From RGIG4608 sp045637205 (GTDB taxonomy: Bacteria > Bacillota > Clostridia > Oscillospirales > CAG-272), in contig JAZTYY010000073.1 in NCBI GenBank assembly GCA_045637205.1, positions 1 to 6,295 on the forward strand: a stretch of DNA of 6,295 nt. Direction: 5' to 3'. Under the pieces are notes generated by a model. It was not told the origin of the DNA. It worked only from the letters and a program-made list of their open reading frames with translations, and made no database searches. Shown here piece by piece: positions 1 to 6,160 of this stretch. Positions within the stretch are counted from its first letter, which is position 1, and every line of letters starts with the position of its first letter. The position numbers and the translations under genes were made by a program.

Positions 1-126
1 CGTCCCCGACGGTCCACAACGATGGATAAACTGACAGCATCGGGGGTTCACACAAGTAAAATCAACAGTTTTCGAAATAAAGTTACTTTGCTTTTGAAAT
101 GGACCGTCGGGGACGTCGGTCCCTAC
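1..126. repeat. MITE-like inverted-repeat element, left end truncated by window edge
   Basis: Bases 1-16 (CGTCCCCGACGGTCCA) are perfectly repeated in inverted orientation at 100-115, with 83 bases between the arms. The right arm continues outward to TCGGTCCCTAC (116-126), so the left arm probably also continues before base 1 and the complete element would be a little longer than what is visible. Each arm is itself palindromic: GGACCG at 101-106 pairs with CGGTCC at 117-122, and CGTC at 105-108 pairs with GACG at 112-115. The interior is AT-rich, has no credible ORF and contains one weak stem (CGATG 20-24 with CATCG 38-42). The outer end, read on the minus strand as TTGTAGGGAC, resembles the TTGTAGGGGAGG start of the repeat at 6119-6130. 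A non-autonomous, transposase-less repeat is the simplest reading. It is not matched here to any named family. Confidence 0.7.
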
Positions 127-142
127 AAGGTTACAATTATTT

Positions 143-166
143 AAAAATTGTGTTTGTGCGAACAAA
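143..166 (-). terminator. Weak candidate terminator after mnmG
   Basis: On the minus strand a small stem (TTTGT paired with ACAAA, plus-strand 153-166, four-base loop) is followed after a few bases by a run of five T (143-147). The stem is short and AU-rich, so this would be a poor intrinsic terminator. A second AT-only inverted repeat (ACAATT 133-138 with AATTGT 146-151) overlaps the T-run. Nothing stronger lies between the mnmG stop and the window edge except the palindromic arm of the repeat at 100-126, which could also stop transcription. Confidence 0.2.
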
Positions 167-174
167 GTGCAAGA

Positions 175-198
175 TAAATCCCAATTTATCGGTTAAAC
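175..198 (-). repeat. 24-bp repeat fragment overlapping the mnmG stop codon
   Basis: Read on the minus strand, these 24 bases match 6144-6167 on the plus strand at 21 of 24 positions, and the last 13 bases (AAATTGGGATTTA) are identical. At the right end the sequence joins a GTAGGGG repeat to the hairpin array. Here it starts at the last sense codon of mnmG (GTT, 196-198) and includes the TAA stop (193-195). It looks like a fragment of the same repeat family lying against the gene end. A single 13-bp match could occur by chance in a window this size; the longer 21/24 match and its location in both flanks make common origin more likely. Confidence 0.5.
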
Positions 199-2073
199 TA
201 TTCCAAGATAAATCATCAAAACGGAGATGTCCGCAGGGGACACGCCACTAATTCGCGATGCTTGTCCAATGGTAAGCGGACGAACTCTTGAAAGCTTTTG
301 AATTGCCTCAAGTCGAAGTCCTTTTACTGATTGATAATCCAAATCCTCGGGAATCTTCTTTTCTTCAAGTCTTGCCTTGCGATTCACCTCGGCAATTTGG
401 CGCTTGATATATCCCTCATACTTAATTGAAATTTCAGCCGTCATTCTCTCACCTCTTGAAAGGTCGGGACGGTTGGCATCAATTTCGGCAAGAGATTCAT
501 AATCAAGTGCAGGGCGGCGCAAAAACTCAGCAAGGGAGATGCCCGTTGCAACCGTGGTGAGTCCCCTCGCTTCAAGGAAGGGATTTGCCACAAGGGGAGA
601 GATATACGTGCTCTCAAGTCTTGCAATTTCTTTATCGGTTTGCGCTTTTTTATTTAAAAATCTTTGATATCTTTCTTCGCTAATAAGACCTGCCTTATAT
701 CCTATTTCGGTTAGTCGGCGGTCGGCATTATCCTGACGAAGAAGCAAACGGTATTCACTTCTTGACGTCATCATGCGATAGGGCTCGTTCGTACCCTTAG
801 TTACAAGGTCGTCGATAAGTGTGCCGATGTATCCGTCACTTCTCTTAAGAACAACCTGCTCCTTACCGAGAAGGGAGAGGGAAGCGTTCATACCTGCAAC
901 AAGTCCCTGTGCGGCTGCCTCCTCATAACCTGAAGTACCGTTAAACTGACCTGCGCCGTAAAGACCGCCTATCTCCTTATATTCAAGGGTTGCATAAAGC
1001 TGGGTTGGGTCGGAGCAATCGTACTCTATTGCATAGGCATATCTCATAATCTCAGCATTTTCAAAGCCCTCAAGAGAGTGGAGCATCAAATGCTGCACGT
1101 CGGCAGGAAGGGAGGTTGAAAATCCTTGGATATACATTTCCTCAGTGTTTTCACCCATGGGCTCAACGAAGAGCTGATGTCTATCCTTATCAGCAAAGCG
1201 CACTATTTTATCCTCAATTGATGGGCAATAGCGTGGGCCTGTGCCGTGGATTTGTCCTGAATACATCGCTGAACGATGAATATTTTCTTTAATTAAATTG
1301 TGAGTTTTCTCACTTGTATATACAATATGGCAGGGAATCTGCTCGATATTATCAAAATAATGCTCGTCGGTCAAGGCGGAGTAGGGGGTAATTATCTCCT
1401 CACCGTCTTGAATTTCAAGATTTGTAAAATCAATACTGCTTCTCTTAACTCTTGCAGGTGTACCCGTTTTAAAGCGCATAAGACGAACACCCTCGCGCTC
1501 AAGTGCTTTTGAAAGTCCCGCACTTGCAGGCAAAAGTCCGTCGGGGCCCGATGAAAAATTGCGATCACCGACAAACACTCGGCTTTCAAGATATGTGCCC
1601 GAGCAAATGATTGCCCTCTCGCACTCCCATCTTTCACCAAGAGAGGTAATAACGGCGCAAATCACCCTTTTGCCGTCAACCTCTTTTGTTTCTATATCGC
1701 AAATTTCGGCTTGGATAAGACGAAGATTTTCAGTTTTCTCAATAAGAGCCTTCATAAGCTCCTGATATTTCTTTCTATCTGCTTGAATTCTCTTGGAATG
1801 AACGGCTGCTCCCTTTCCGAGATTGAGTGTGCGGCTTTGCAAGGTCACCTTGTCAGCCATCTCACCCATCACACCACCAAGAGCATCAATTTCAAACACA
1901 AGGTGTCCCTTTGCCGTGCCACCGATTGACGGGTTACAGGGCATATTTCCAATTGAATCAAGACACATTGTAAAAAGAACCGTATCAAGACCAAGGCGCG
2001 CGGATGCCATTGCCGCCTCAATGCCGGCATGTCCTGCGCCTATAACGGCTATTTGTGTTTTAAGAGAGTTCAT
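193..2073 (-). CDS. mnmG: tRNA uridine-5-carboxymethylaminomethyl modification enzyme MnmG (GidA)
   Basis: This is a 626-residue protein, close to the 629 of E. coli MnmG. With MnmE it installs the cmnm5 group on U34 of tRNAs that read split codon boxes, using FAD, NADH and a methylene-tetrahydrofolate carbon, in the cytoplasm. Visible signatures are the FAD-binding GAGHAG (12-17), CNPSIGGTAKGHLV with Cys46 (the E. coli Cys47 equivalent), EIDALGG (61-67), RYCPSIEDK with Cys283 (the E. coli Cys277 equivalent), GQFNGTSGYEEAAAQG (375-390), TSRSEYRLLLRQDNAD (436-451) and the C-terminal MnmE-binding helical domain with KYEGYI (551-556) and IGQASRISGVSPADISVL (602-619). The ATG at 2073 has AGGAG six bases upstream. 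It is last in the operon, 23 nt after mrdA. The C-terminus stops three residues after the conserved IYL, several residues earlier than E. coli MnmG, and the stop lies in a repeat-like sequence. Confidence 0.97.
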   Translation of the reverse strand: MNSLKTQIAVIGAGHAGIEAAMASARLGLDTVLFTMCLDSIGNMPCNPSIGGTAKGHLVFEIDALGGVMGEMADKVTLQSRTLNLGKGAAVHSKRIQADRKKYQELMKALIEKTENLRLIQAEICDIETKEVDGKRVICAVITSLGERWECERAIICSGTYLESRVFVGDRNFSSGPDGLLPASAGLSKALEREGVRLMRFKTGTPARVKRSSIDFTNLEIQDGEEIITPYSALTDEHYFDNIEQIPCHIVYTSEKTHNLIKENIHRSAMYSGQIHGTGPRYCPSIEDKIVRFADKDRHQLFVEPMGENTEEMYIQGFSTSLPADVQHLMLHSLEGFENAEIMRYAYAIEYDCSDPTQLYATLEYKEIGGLYGAGQFNGTSGYEEAAAQGLVAGMNASLSLLGKEQVVLKRSDGYIGTLIDDLVTKGTNEPYRMMTSRSEYRLLLRQDNADRRLTEIGYKAGLISEERYQRFLNKKAQTDKEIARLESTYISPLVANPFLEARGLTTVATGISLAEFLRRPALDYESLAEIDANRPDLSRGERMTAEISIKYEGYIKRQIAEVNRKARLEEKKIPEDLDYQSVKGLRLEAIQKLSRVRPLTIGQASRISGVSPADISVLMIYLGIV

Positions 2074-2079
2074 ATTTTT

Positions 2080-2084
2080 CTCCT
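2080..2084 (-). promoter_or_regulatory. Ribosome binding site of mnmG
   Basis: AGGAG on the minus strand lies six bases before the ATG at 2073, inside the 23-nt gap after the mrdA stop. It fixes the mnmG start and shows independent ribosome loading, not overlap coupling, within the operon. Confidence 0.85.
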
Positions 2085-2096
2085 AATTAATTTTAT

Positions 2097-4100
2097 CTAT
2101 TTATTTAACCAAGCTGCAATTACTGCTGCATCAACAAATGAAACCGAAGCACCGCTAGAACCGTTCTCAATCATTGTTGTAACGGCAATTTGTGGATTGC
2201 TCATCGGCGCAAAGGCAGTAAACCAGCAGTTTTGCTTATTCCCGCCAATTTCCGCAGTACCTGATTTTCCACATACGATGGCTTTGATTTCGTATTCGGT
2301 ATACATATTCCATTTTGCTGTGTCCGAGCTATCAACCATGCTCTTCATACCGAATTTTATGGTTTCTAAGGTTGATTCTGATATTTCAACGGTACTGAGC
2401 ACCGTTTTTTCACTGCTGTAAACTATTTCACCCGAAAAAGTGCGAACCGAATGCAAAAGATGAGTTGCATAACGCGTTCCACCGTTGGCAACCGTTCCAA
2501 TATACGAGGTTACCTGAAGGGGAGTGAATTGGTGAATCGACTGTCCGATATATGAGGACGCCTTGTCATATTCACTTAAATTTGGATCATCATAAGCAAG
2601 CTGACCTATTTTTTCAGAAAGCTCGATTCCCGTGCTTTGACCAAGTCCCAAGCCCTGACAATACTTTTGCATAACAGCCATATCCATTCTGTCATATCCT
2701 GCTTCAATGAAATATGCGTTGCAAGAATATGTAATTGCCTCAATCACGTTAAGGTTTTGTATAAAATATGAGTTGTGGTTGTTACACGCGATGCTATAGC
2801 CGTGCAGCTTATACCCGTGGTTACAAAACAGTCTTGTGTTTTCGGTCACGGCGCCACTTTCAAGGGATGCAAGTGCCGTTGCAATTTTAAAGGTTGAGCC
2901 GGGTGCATATGCAGCACCGATTGCTCTGTTTATCAAGGGGGAATACTGATTTGTTGAAAGTGAGGGATAATCCTTAGAGAAGGTTGTTAAATCATAGGTT
3001 GGGTAAGAGGCAATTGCCAAAATTTCACCGTTATTGGGGTCGATTGCCACACTTGAGCCCGAATTCTTGTTATAGGATTTCATATACTGCGCCAAGGCAT
3101 CCTCGGTGGCAATTTGAGTGTCAATATCAATCGTAAGCCACACGTCCTTACCTGCCACGGGCTCTTTTGTTATTTCCTCTTTAATTATTTCTCCGTCACC
3201 GTTTCTTGTGATAGTTTTTATACCGTTGATGCCGCAAAGATATTCCTCAAACGTCTTTTCGCAGCCGTCAATACCGACTATGGCGTCCATTGAATATCCA
3301 AGCTCCTTATAATAATCCCAGCTTTCGGCATTTATTCCACCCACTCTACCAAGAATATGTGAAGCATAGCCCGGGTAATTGTACACTCTCGTTGTGTTAA
3401 TTCTATCCGAAACGCCTACAATATTAATCTCTTTTATATAAGCCACAAGTGAAATATCCACTCCACTTGCAATGCAATAAGGTGTAACCGAAGAAAACTG
3501 TGTGCGAAGCATATCGTATCTTACGCGAAGCAATCTTCCAATGTCCTTTTCGGTATAGGCGGGGTTTCCCGTTTCATCGTTTTGAGTGAATTTCCAGCGC
3601 TTAACGAAATATGATACAAGCTCCTCGGCACTGGCGCCCTTCATATCAAGATCGCTAAGCATTTTATTCAGGGCTTTGTTTGTGGCAGTGCCCTCAGTTA
3701 AAGCATCGGTTGAATATGACAAATTGGGATACTCGCCTGCAAATGGATAAAGATCCTTCGTTCTATACCCGTTGCTTTGAGTATTTGCCATAGCATCAAG
3801 CGTTGCCAAAATTGTGCGATTGAACTCAACAAAATCATCGGGCATATAGTTGTAGTCAAAAATGATGTCATAGGAATATGACGTTGAAACCAAAATCTTT
3901 CCGTTTCTATCGCAAATGTTACCTCTAAGCGCTTGAATAACCACGTTTTCCTGTGTATATTCACTTTCTGCGCGAAGCTGATCGGTTTTGTCGGTATTAA
4001 ATTGCAAATTAATAAGTCTTGCAATAAATATTAGGCACAAAAGCATAAACACTAAGGGCAGGGCCAAGTATTTTCTTGTGCTATTCTTTTTTTCCTTCAT
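2097..4100 (-). CDS. mrdA: Class B penicillin-binding protein, MrdA/PBP2-type peptidoglycan transpeptidase
   Basis: A 667-residue bitopic membrane protein: basic N-terminus (MKEKKNSTRK), one membrane anchor (about 11-30), then a large extracytoplasmic part. The pedestal/dimerisation domain begins with the class B signature RGNICDRNG (59-67). The transpeptidase domain runs from about 320 to the C-terminus and carries all three catalytic motifs: STFK (Ser402 nucleophile, Lys405), SCN (459-461) and KSGT (612-615). It should cross-link stem peptides of nascent peptidoglycan with a SEDS partner such as RodA, which is not in this window. PBP2/MrdA is preferred over FtsI or SpoVD because mreD lies upstream, KSGT occurs in E. 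coli PBP2, and there is no PASTA domain. A Cys/His cluster (Cys426, His428, His433, Cys439, His442) lies between the first two motifs. The ATG at 4100 has a near-perfect AAAGGAGG eight bases upstream. Confidence 0.9.
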   Translation of the reverse strand: MKEKKNSTRKYLALPLVFMLLCLIFIARLINLQFNTDKTDQLRAESEYTQENVVIQALRGNICDRNGKILVSTSYSYDIIFDYNYMPDDFVEFNRTILATLDAMANTQSNGYRTKDLYPFAGEYPNLSYSTDALTEGTATNKALNKMLSDLDMKGASAEELVSYFVKRWKFTQNDETGNPAYTEKDIGRLLRVRYDMLRTQFSSVTPYCIASGVDISLVAYIKEINIVGVSDRINTTRVYNYPGYASHILGRVGGINAESWDYYKELGYSMDAIVGIDGCEKTFEEYLCGINGIKTITRNGDGEIIKEEITKEPVAGKDVWLTIDIDTQIATEDALAQYMKSYNKNSGSSVAIDPNNGEILAIASYPTYDLTTFSKDYPSLSTNQYSPLINRAIGAAYAPGSTFKIATALASLESGAVTENTRLFCNHGYKLHGYSIACNNHNSYFIQNLNVIEAITYSCNAYFIEAGYDRMDMAVMQKYCQGLGLGQSTGIELSEKIGQLAYDDPNLSEYDKASSYIGQSIHQFTPLQVTSYIGTVANGGTRYATHLLHSVRTFSGEIVYSSEKTVLSTVEISESTLETIKFGMKSMVDSSDTAKWNMYTEYEIKAIVCGKSGTAEIGGNKQNCWFTAFAPMSNPQIAVTTMIENGSSGASVSFVDAAVIAAWLNK

Positions 4101-4108
4101 TAGCCCTT

Positions 4109-4116
4109 CCTCCTTT
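4109..4116 (-). promoter_or_regulatory. Strong ribosome binding site of mrdA
   Basis: AAAGGAGG on the minus strand lies eight bases before the ATG at 4100. It is the strongest Shine-Dalgarno match in the operon. The 52-nt gap between the protease and mrdA holds this site and AT-rich sequence, with no terminator or convincing promoter. Confidence 0.9.
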
Positions 4117-4152
4117 GTTAGTTTAGCTTTTCTGATTTTTTAAAATTGTTTT

Positions 4153-5220
4153 TTAGAATAGGCTGTATGCCATTAAAGCATAGCAAACCACCGTAAAGAG
4201 AATTACTCCGATATTTAAGAAGATAACTTCACCTGCAACACCCTTAGGGAACACAACCTCACCCTGCTTGAGAACGGTTTTTTTGCGATTTTTGAAAAAG
4301 AATACAATTCCCAAAACCACCATTGTTATTTGTCCGTAAACGTAGATAAGGAAGAGGAAAAGCGGACCAAGCTGTGTAATTATATCCATAAGCGAGCCGT
4401 ACATGGATATATTCATAATTTTCTCATAGAATTCGGGAGTCATCATTGAATTCATAAGAGTTTCATAATCAACCAATGAGAATACAATTCCCGAGAAAAC
4501 TCCAAAGAAGAGGTTGACGAACACGTGCAAAATAATTGAATAGATAATTTTGCCTGTTTTCAAATAGATGTATGACAATATTATGCCAAGCAAGAATGCA
4601 TAGAAGCACTGATAGAAGTTTCCGTGGAAAAGGCCAAAGGCAAGCGCAGGAAAAAGAATGGCAATCTTTTCTCCGTAGGGAGCCAAGCGGTCAATAAACA
4701 ATTTTCTGAAAATAAGCTCTTCAAAAATCGGGCCAATGATACCTGCAAATAAAATTGTGAAAATAATATTTGTACTGTCTAAAAGTGTATTAACGGAATT
4801 TTCGGGAGTGTTGCCAAGCACCGTGCTGACAACCTGCATAATAATTTGTGAAACGTAGTTTCCAACGTACATAAAGAATACGCCAATGAATATCAATTGA
4901 AAAAATCTCTTGCCACCCATACGAGCCTTCTCGGGAGCTTTTTTGGGCAAGCGGCAAATAATGAGATAAAAAATAGGGAACATAATAACATACTGAATCA
5001 CTGAGCTCACAATAATCCAAAGATTGTTATCATAAAGCAAGGCGGGGTTAATATAATACAAAAGATAAGACGCAGCAAAGGCAAGGCCTTGGCCCACCGC
5101 CACGTACACAAACAAAGCAAGTCCAAGTCTTGAAAAGATTTTTTTGTGTGACTTTTCCTCCTCGGGAGTCATCATAAATTGGGGTTGCGGTTCAAAAGAA
5201 AAATCAAAATTATCGTTCAT
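4153..5220 (-). CDS. CPBP (Abi/Rce1-like) family intramembrane metalloprotease
   Basis: A 355-residue polytopic membrane protein. A polar 30-residue N-terminus is followed by roughly eight or nine hydrophobic segments (about 34-57, 67-89, 107-133, 151-166, 186-198, 205-222, 226-249, 283-309, 331-352). It carries the motifs of the CAAX-protease/bacteriocin-processing family: EELIFR (Glu167, Glu168, Arg172), FGLFH (Phe195, His199) and HVFVN (His232, Asn236). Known relatives include Rce1 prenyl-protein peptidase, bacteriocin immunity or processing proteins, and the non-catalytic staphylococcal SpdC/LyrA that acts in peptidoglycan metabolism. All expected catalytic residues are present, so an active glutamate-dependent protease is likely; the substrate is unknown. 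The ATG at 5220 is preferred over an in-frame ATG at 5301 because the upstream one would overlap mreD by 79 bases, whereas 5220 has GGAAGG at good spacing and starts 2 nt after the mreD stop. Confidence 0.88.
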   Translation of the reverse strand: MNDNFDFSFEPQPQFMMTPEEEKSHKKIFSRLGLALFVYVAVGQGLAFAASYLLYYINPALLYDNNLWIIVSSVIQYVIMFPIFYLIICRLPKKAPEKARMGGKRFFQLIFIGVFFMYVGNYVSQIIMQVVSTVLGNTPENSVNTLLDSTNIIFTILFAGIIGPIFEELIFRKLFIDRLAPYGEKIAILFPALAFGLFHGNFYQCFYAFLLGIILSYIYLKTGKIIYSIILHVFVNLFFGVFSGIVFSLVDYETLMNSMMTPEFYEKIMNISMYGSLMDIITQLGPLFLFLIYVYGQITMVVLGIVFFFKNRKKTVLKQGEVVFPKGVAGEVIFLNIGVILFTVVCYALMAYSLF

Positions 5221-5222
5221 AT

Positions 5223-5774
5223 TTAAGTCCTTCCTTTCTTTTTTGATTTTGAATTCAATAATCCGGCAATCAATGAGAATATTGCATATGAAAGTGTGCA
5301 AAATACCATTGATGATAAAAACTCAGGCAAGATAGCTTTTGAAAACATATTCAAAAAGCTTACCGTATATGCAAAAAGCGAAGCTTCAATAATATTGAAA
5401 AGTGCCTTTAGAGTAAACGTGAGCAAAGCAAGTGCAAGATAGGATATATAGTTTTTGCCAAGGAATCTATCCGACACAAACCAGAGTGTATATCCACAAA
5501 GAAACGAGAAAATCATATAAAAGGGATATACAAATCCACCCATCGTGCAATAGAAGAAGCCCGACACTATGCCACATATGGTTGCGACCTCTTGGTCATC
5601 CTTCATGGCAATCACCAAAACCGCACCAAGCATCAAATCCGGAACGGCGCCAAGAATATTTATCTTTGCAAAAAAGGTAACCTGCGCTATGGATAAAATA
5701 AATAGCACAATTGAATAAATAAAGCACTTATAAGCAATTGTTTTTGCTCGCGTTGTGCTTATTTTTTTAGCCAC
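5223..5774 (-). CDS. mreD: MreD-like rod-shape-determining membrane protein
   Basis: A 183-residue protein that is mostly hydrophobic, with about five or six membrane segments (roughly 17-36, 47-57, 62-78, 82-100, 109-127, 151-173), a basic N-terminus (MAKKISTTRAK) and a basic tail (KSKKKGR). The stretch with PDL at 45-47 after the first membrane helix is characteristic of MreD, and the length fits the usual 160-190 residues. MreD works with MreC and MreB in the elongasome that directs lateral-wall synthesis by RodA and PBP2. The call rests on this pattern and on mrdA in the same operon; MreD sequences diverge strongly, so other small membrane proteins of the ECF-transporter S-component type cannot be fully excluded. 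The GTG at 5774 is chosen over a GTG at 5783 because the latter overlaps the Shine-Dalgarno AAAGGAG, which stands eight bases before 5774. It is the first gene of the operon; no mreC or mreB precedes it. Confidence 0.78.
   Translation of the reverse strand: MAKKISTTRAKTIAYKCFIYSIVLFILSIAQVTFFAKINILGAVPDLMLGAVLVIAMKDDQEVATICGIVSGFFYCTMGGFVYPFYMIFSFLCGYTLWFVSDRFLGKNYISYLALALLTFTLKALFNIIEASLFAYTVSFLNMFSKAILPEFLSSMVFCTLSYAIFSLIAGLLNSKSKKKGRT
5229..5234 (-). promoter_or_regulatory. Ribosome binding site that sets the protease start
   Basis: GGAAGG on the minus strand lies eight bases before the ATG at 5220 and within the last codons of mreD. With only 2 nt between the mreD stop and this ATG, translation of the two genes is probably coupled. 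Confidence 0.75.
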
Positions 5775-5782
5775 ACAGATCA

Positions 5783-5789
5783 CTCCTTT
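5783..5789 (-). promoter_or_regulatory. Ribosome binding site deciding the mreD start
   Basis: AAAGGAG on the minus strand ends eight bases before the GTG at 5774. Its last base is the first base of the alternative GTG at 5783, which makes that upstream start physically unlikely. Confidence 0.8.
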
Positions 5790-5811
5790 ACATAATACTT
5801 AGCCATTTTAA

Positions 5812-5840
5812 ATTATACAACAAATTTATTTAAAAATCAA
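5812..5840 (-). promoter_or_regulatory. SigA-type promoter of the mreD-protease-mrdA-mnmG operon
   Basis: On the minus strand TTGATT (5840-5835) and a consensus TATAAT (5817-5812) are separated by exactly 17 bases. Transcription should start near 5804-5806, giving a leader of about 30 nt before the mreD GTG. The surroundings are strongly AT-rich. No operator palindrome or riboswitch fits in so short a leader, so the operon is probably expressed constitutively by the housekeeping sigma factor. Confidence 0.8.
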
Positions 5841-6010
5841 TGGTATTATAAATAAATATTAAAATTATTATACTTATGCGTCGGAGAGGGGCGCGGTTTG
5901 GGTCGGTGATTTGTGATGTGTATTGTATACGGATTGTGCAAGGACATGATATACAGGTTGACACTGCGTTTTTTAAAACCGTTTGCTTGGATTGTGTGGT
6001 GCTCTCCTCA
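5841..6010. other. Noncoding stretch upstream of the operon promoter
   Basis: Bases 5841-5877 are AT-rich sequence behind the promoter. Bases 5878-6010 change abruptly to G/T-rich on the plus strand, with no convincing ORF, RNA gene, promoter or hairpin. Both strands have open frames here, but they have poor composition and no ribosome binding site. The compositional step near 5878 may mark where repeat-derived intergenic sequence begins. Confidence 0.5.
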
Positions 6011-6013
6011 TCC

Positions 6014-6047
6014 GTCATTTCGTGACACCTTCTCCCACAGGAGAAGG
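6014..6047 (+). repeat. Double-hairpin intergenic repeat
   Basis: Two consecutive stems are visible: GTCA (6014-6017) with TGAC (6023-6026) around a five-base loop, then a perfect 8-bp stem CCTTCTCC (6028-6035) with GGAGAAGG (6040-6047) around CACA. The lead-in CTCATCCGTCA and the CCTTCTCCC...GGAGAAGGC stem resemble a palindromic intergenic repeat that I recall as frequent in gut Clostridia genomes; this recognition is from memory. No T-run follows, so it does not look like a simple intrinsic terminator. Confidence 0.55.
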
Positions 6048-6063
6048 CAAAGGTTAGTTTGGG

Positions 6064-6095
6064 TTAGAACGGGACGTCGAGGCGCCGTCCCCTAC
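6064..6095 (-). repeat. Palindromic GTAGGGG repeat, minus-strand copy
   Basis: Read on the minus strand this starts GTAGGGGACGG, has a self-complementary core (CGTCCC 6086-6091 with GGGACG 6071-6076, around a nine-base loop containing GGCGCC) and ends CCCGTTCTAAC. The plus-strand copy at 6121-6151 shares both ends but has a different stem sequence, so the pairing is kept while the bases differ. Confidence 0.65.
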
Positions 6096-6120
6096 GGGTT
6101 GGTGGGTAGGGTTTTGCTTT

Positions 6121-6151
6121 GTAGGGGAGGATATTATCCTCCCGTTTTAAC
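6121..6151 (+). repeat. Palindromic GTAGGGG repeat, plus-strand copy
   Basis: It starts GTAGGGGAGG, forms a perfect 8-bp stem GGGAGGAT (6125-6132) with ATCCTCCC (6136-6143) around ATT, and ends CCCGTTTTAAC. It points away from the copy at 6064-6095, with 25 bases between the two GTAGGG ends. It runs directly into the AAATTGGGATTTA sequence that is also found next to the mnmG stop codon. Confidence 0.65.
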
Positions 6152-6160
6152 GACAAATTG

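Noticed and set aside
1300..2421. Plus-strand open frames antisense to mnmG and mrdA
   Set aside because: They are mirror frames of strongly recognisable genes, with no ribosome binding sites or family motifs.
4101..4152. Terminator or separate promoter between the protease and mrdA
   Set aside because: The gap is AT-rich but has no stable stem followed by T-run and no promoter pair near consensus.
5221..5301. Upstream ATG at 5301 extending the CPBP protease by 27 residues
   Set aside because: It would overlap mreD by 79 bases, while the ATG at 5220 has a good ribosome binding site and begins 2 nt after the mreD stop.
5958..5986. TTGACA on the plus strand as a promoter -35 box
   Set aside because: No acceptable -10 box lies 16-18 bases downstream (GTTTGC at 17), and no gene follows on the plus strand.
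5830..6018. Minus-strand 62-codon open frame upstream of mreD
   Set aside because: It overlaps the operon promoter and the start of the repeat region, has a low-complexity C-terminal translation and shows no resemblance to MreC or another known family.
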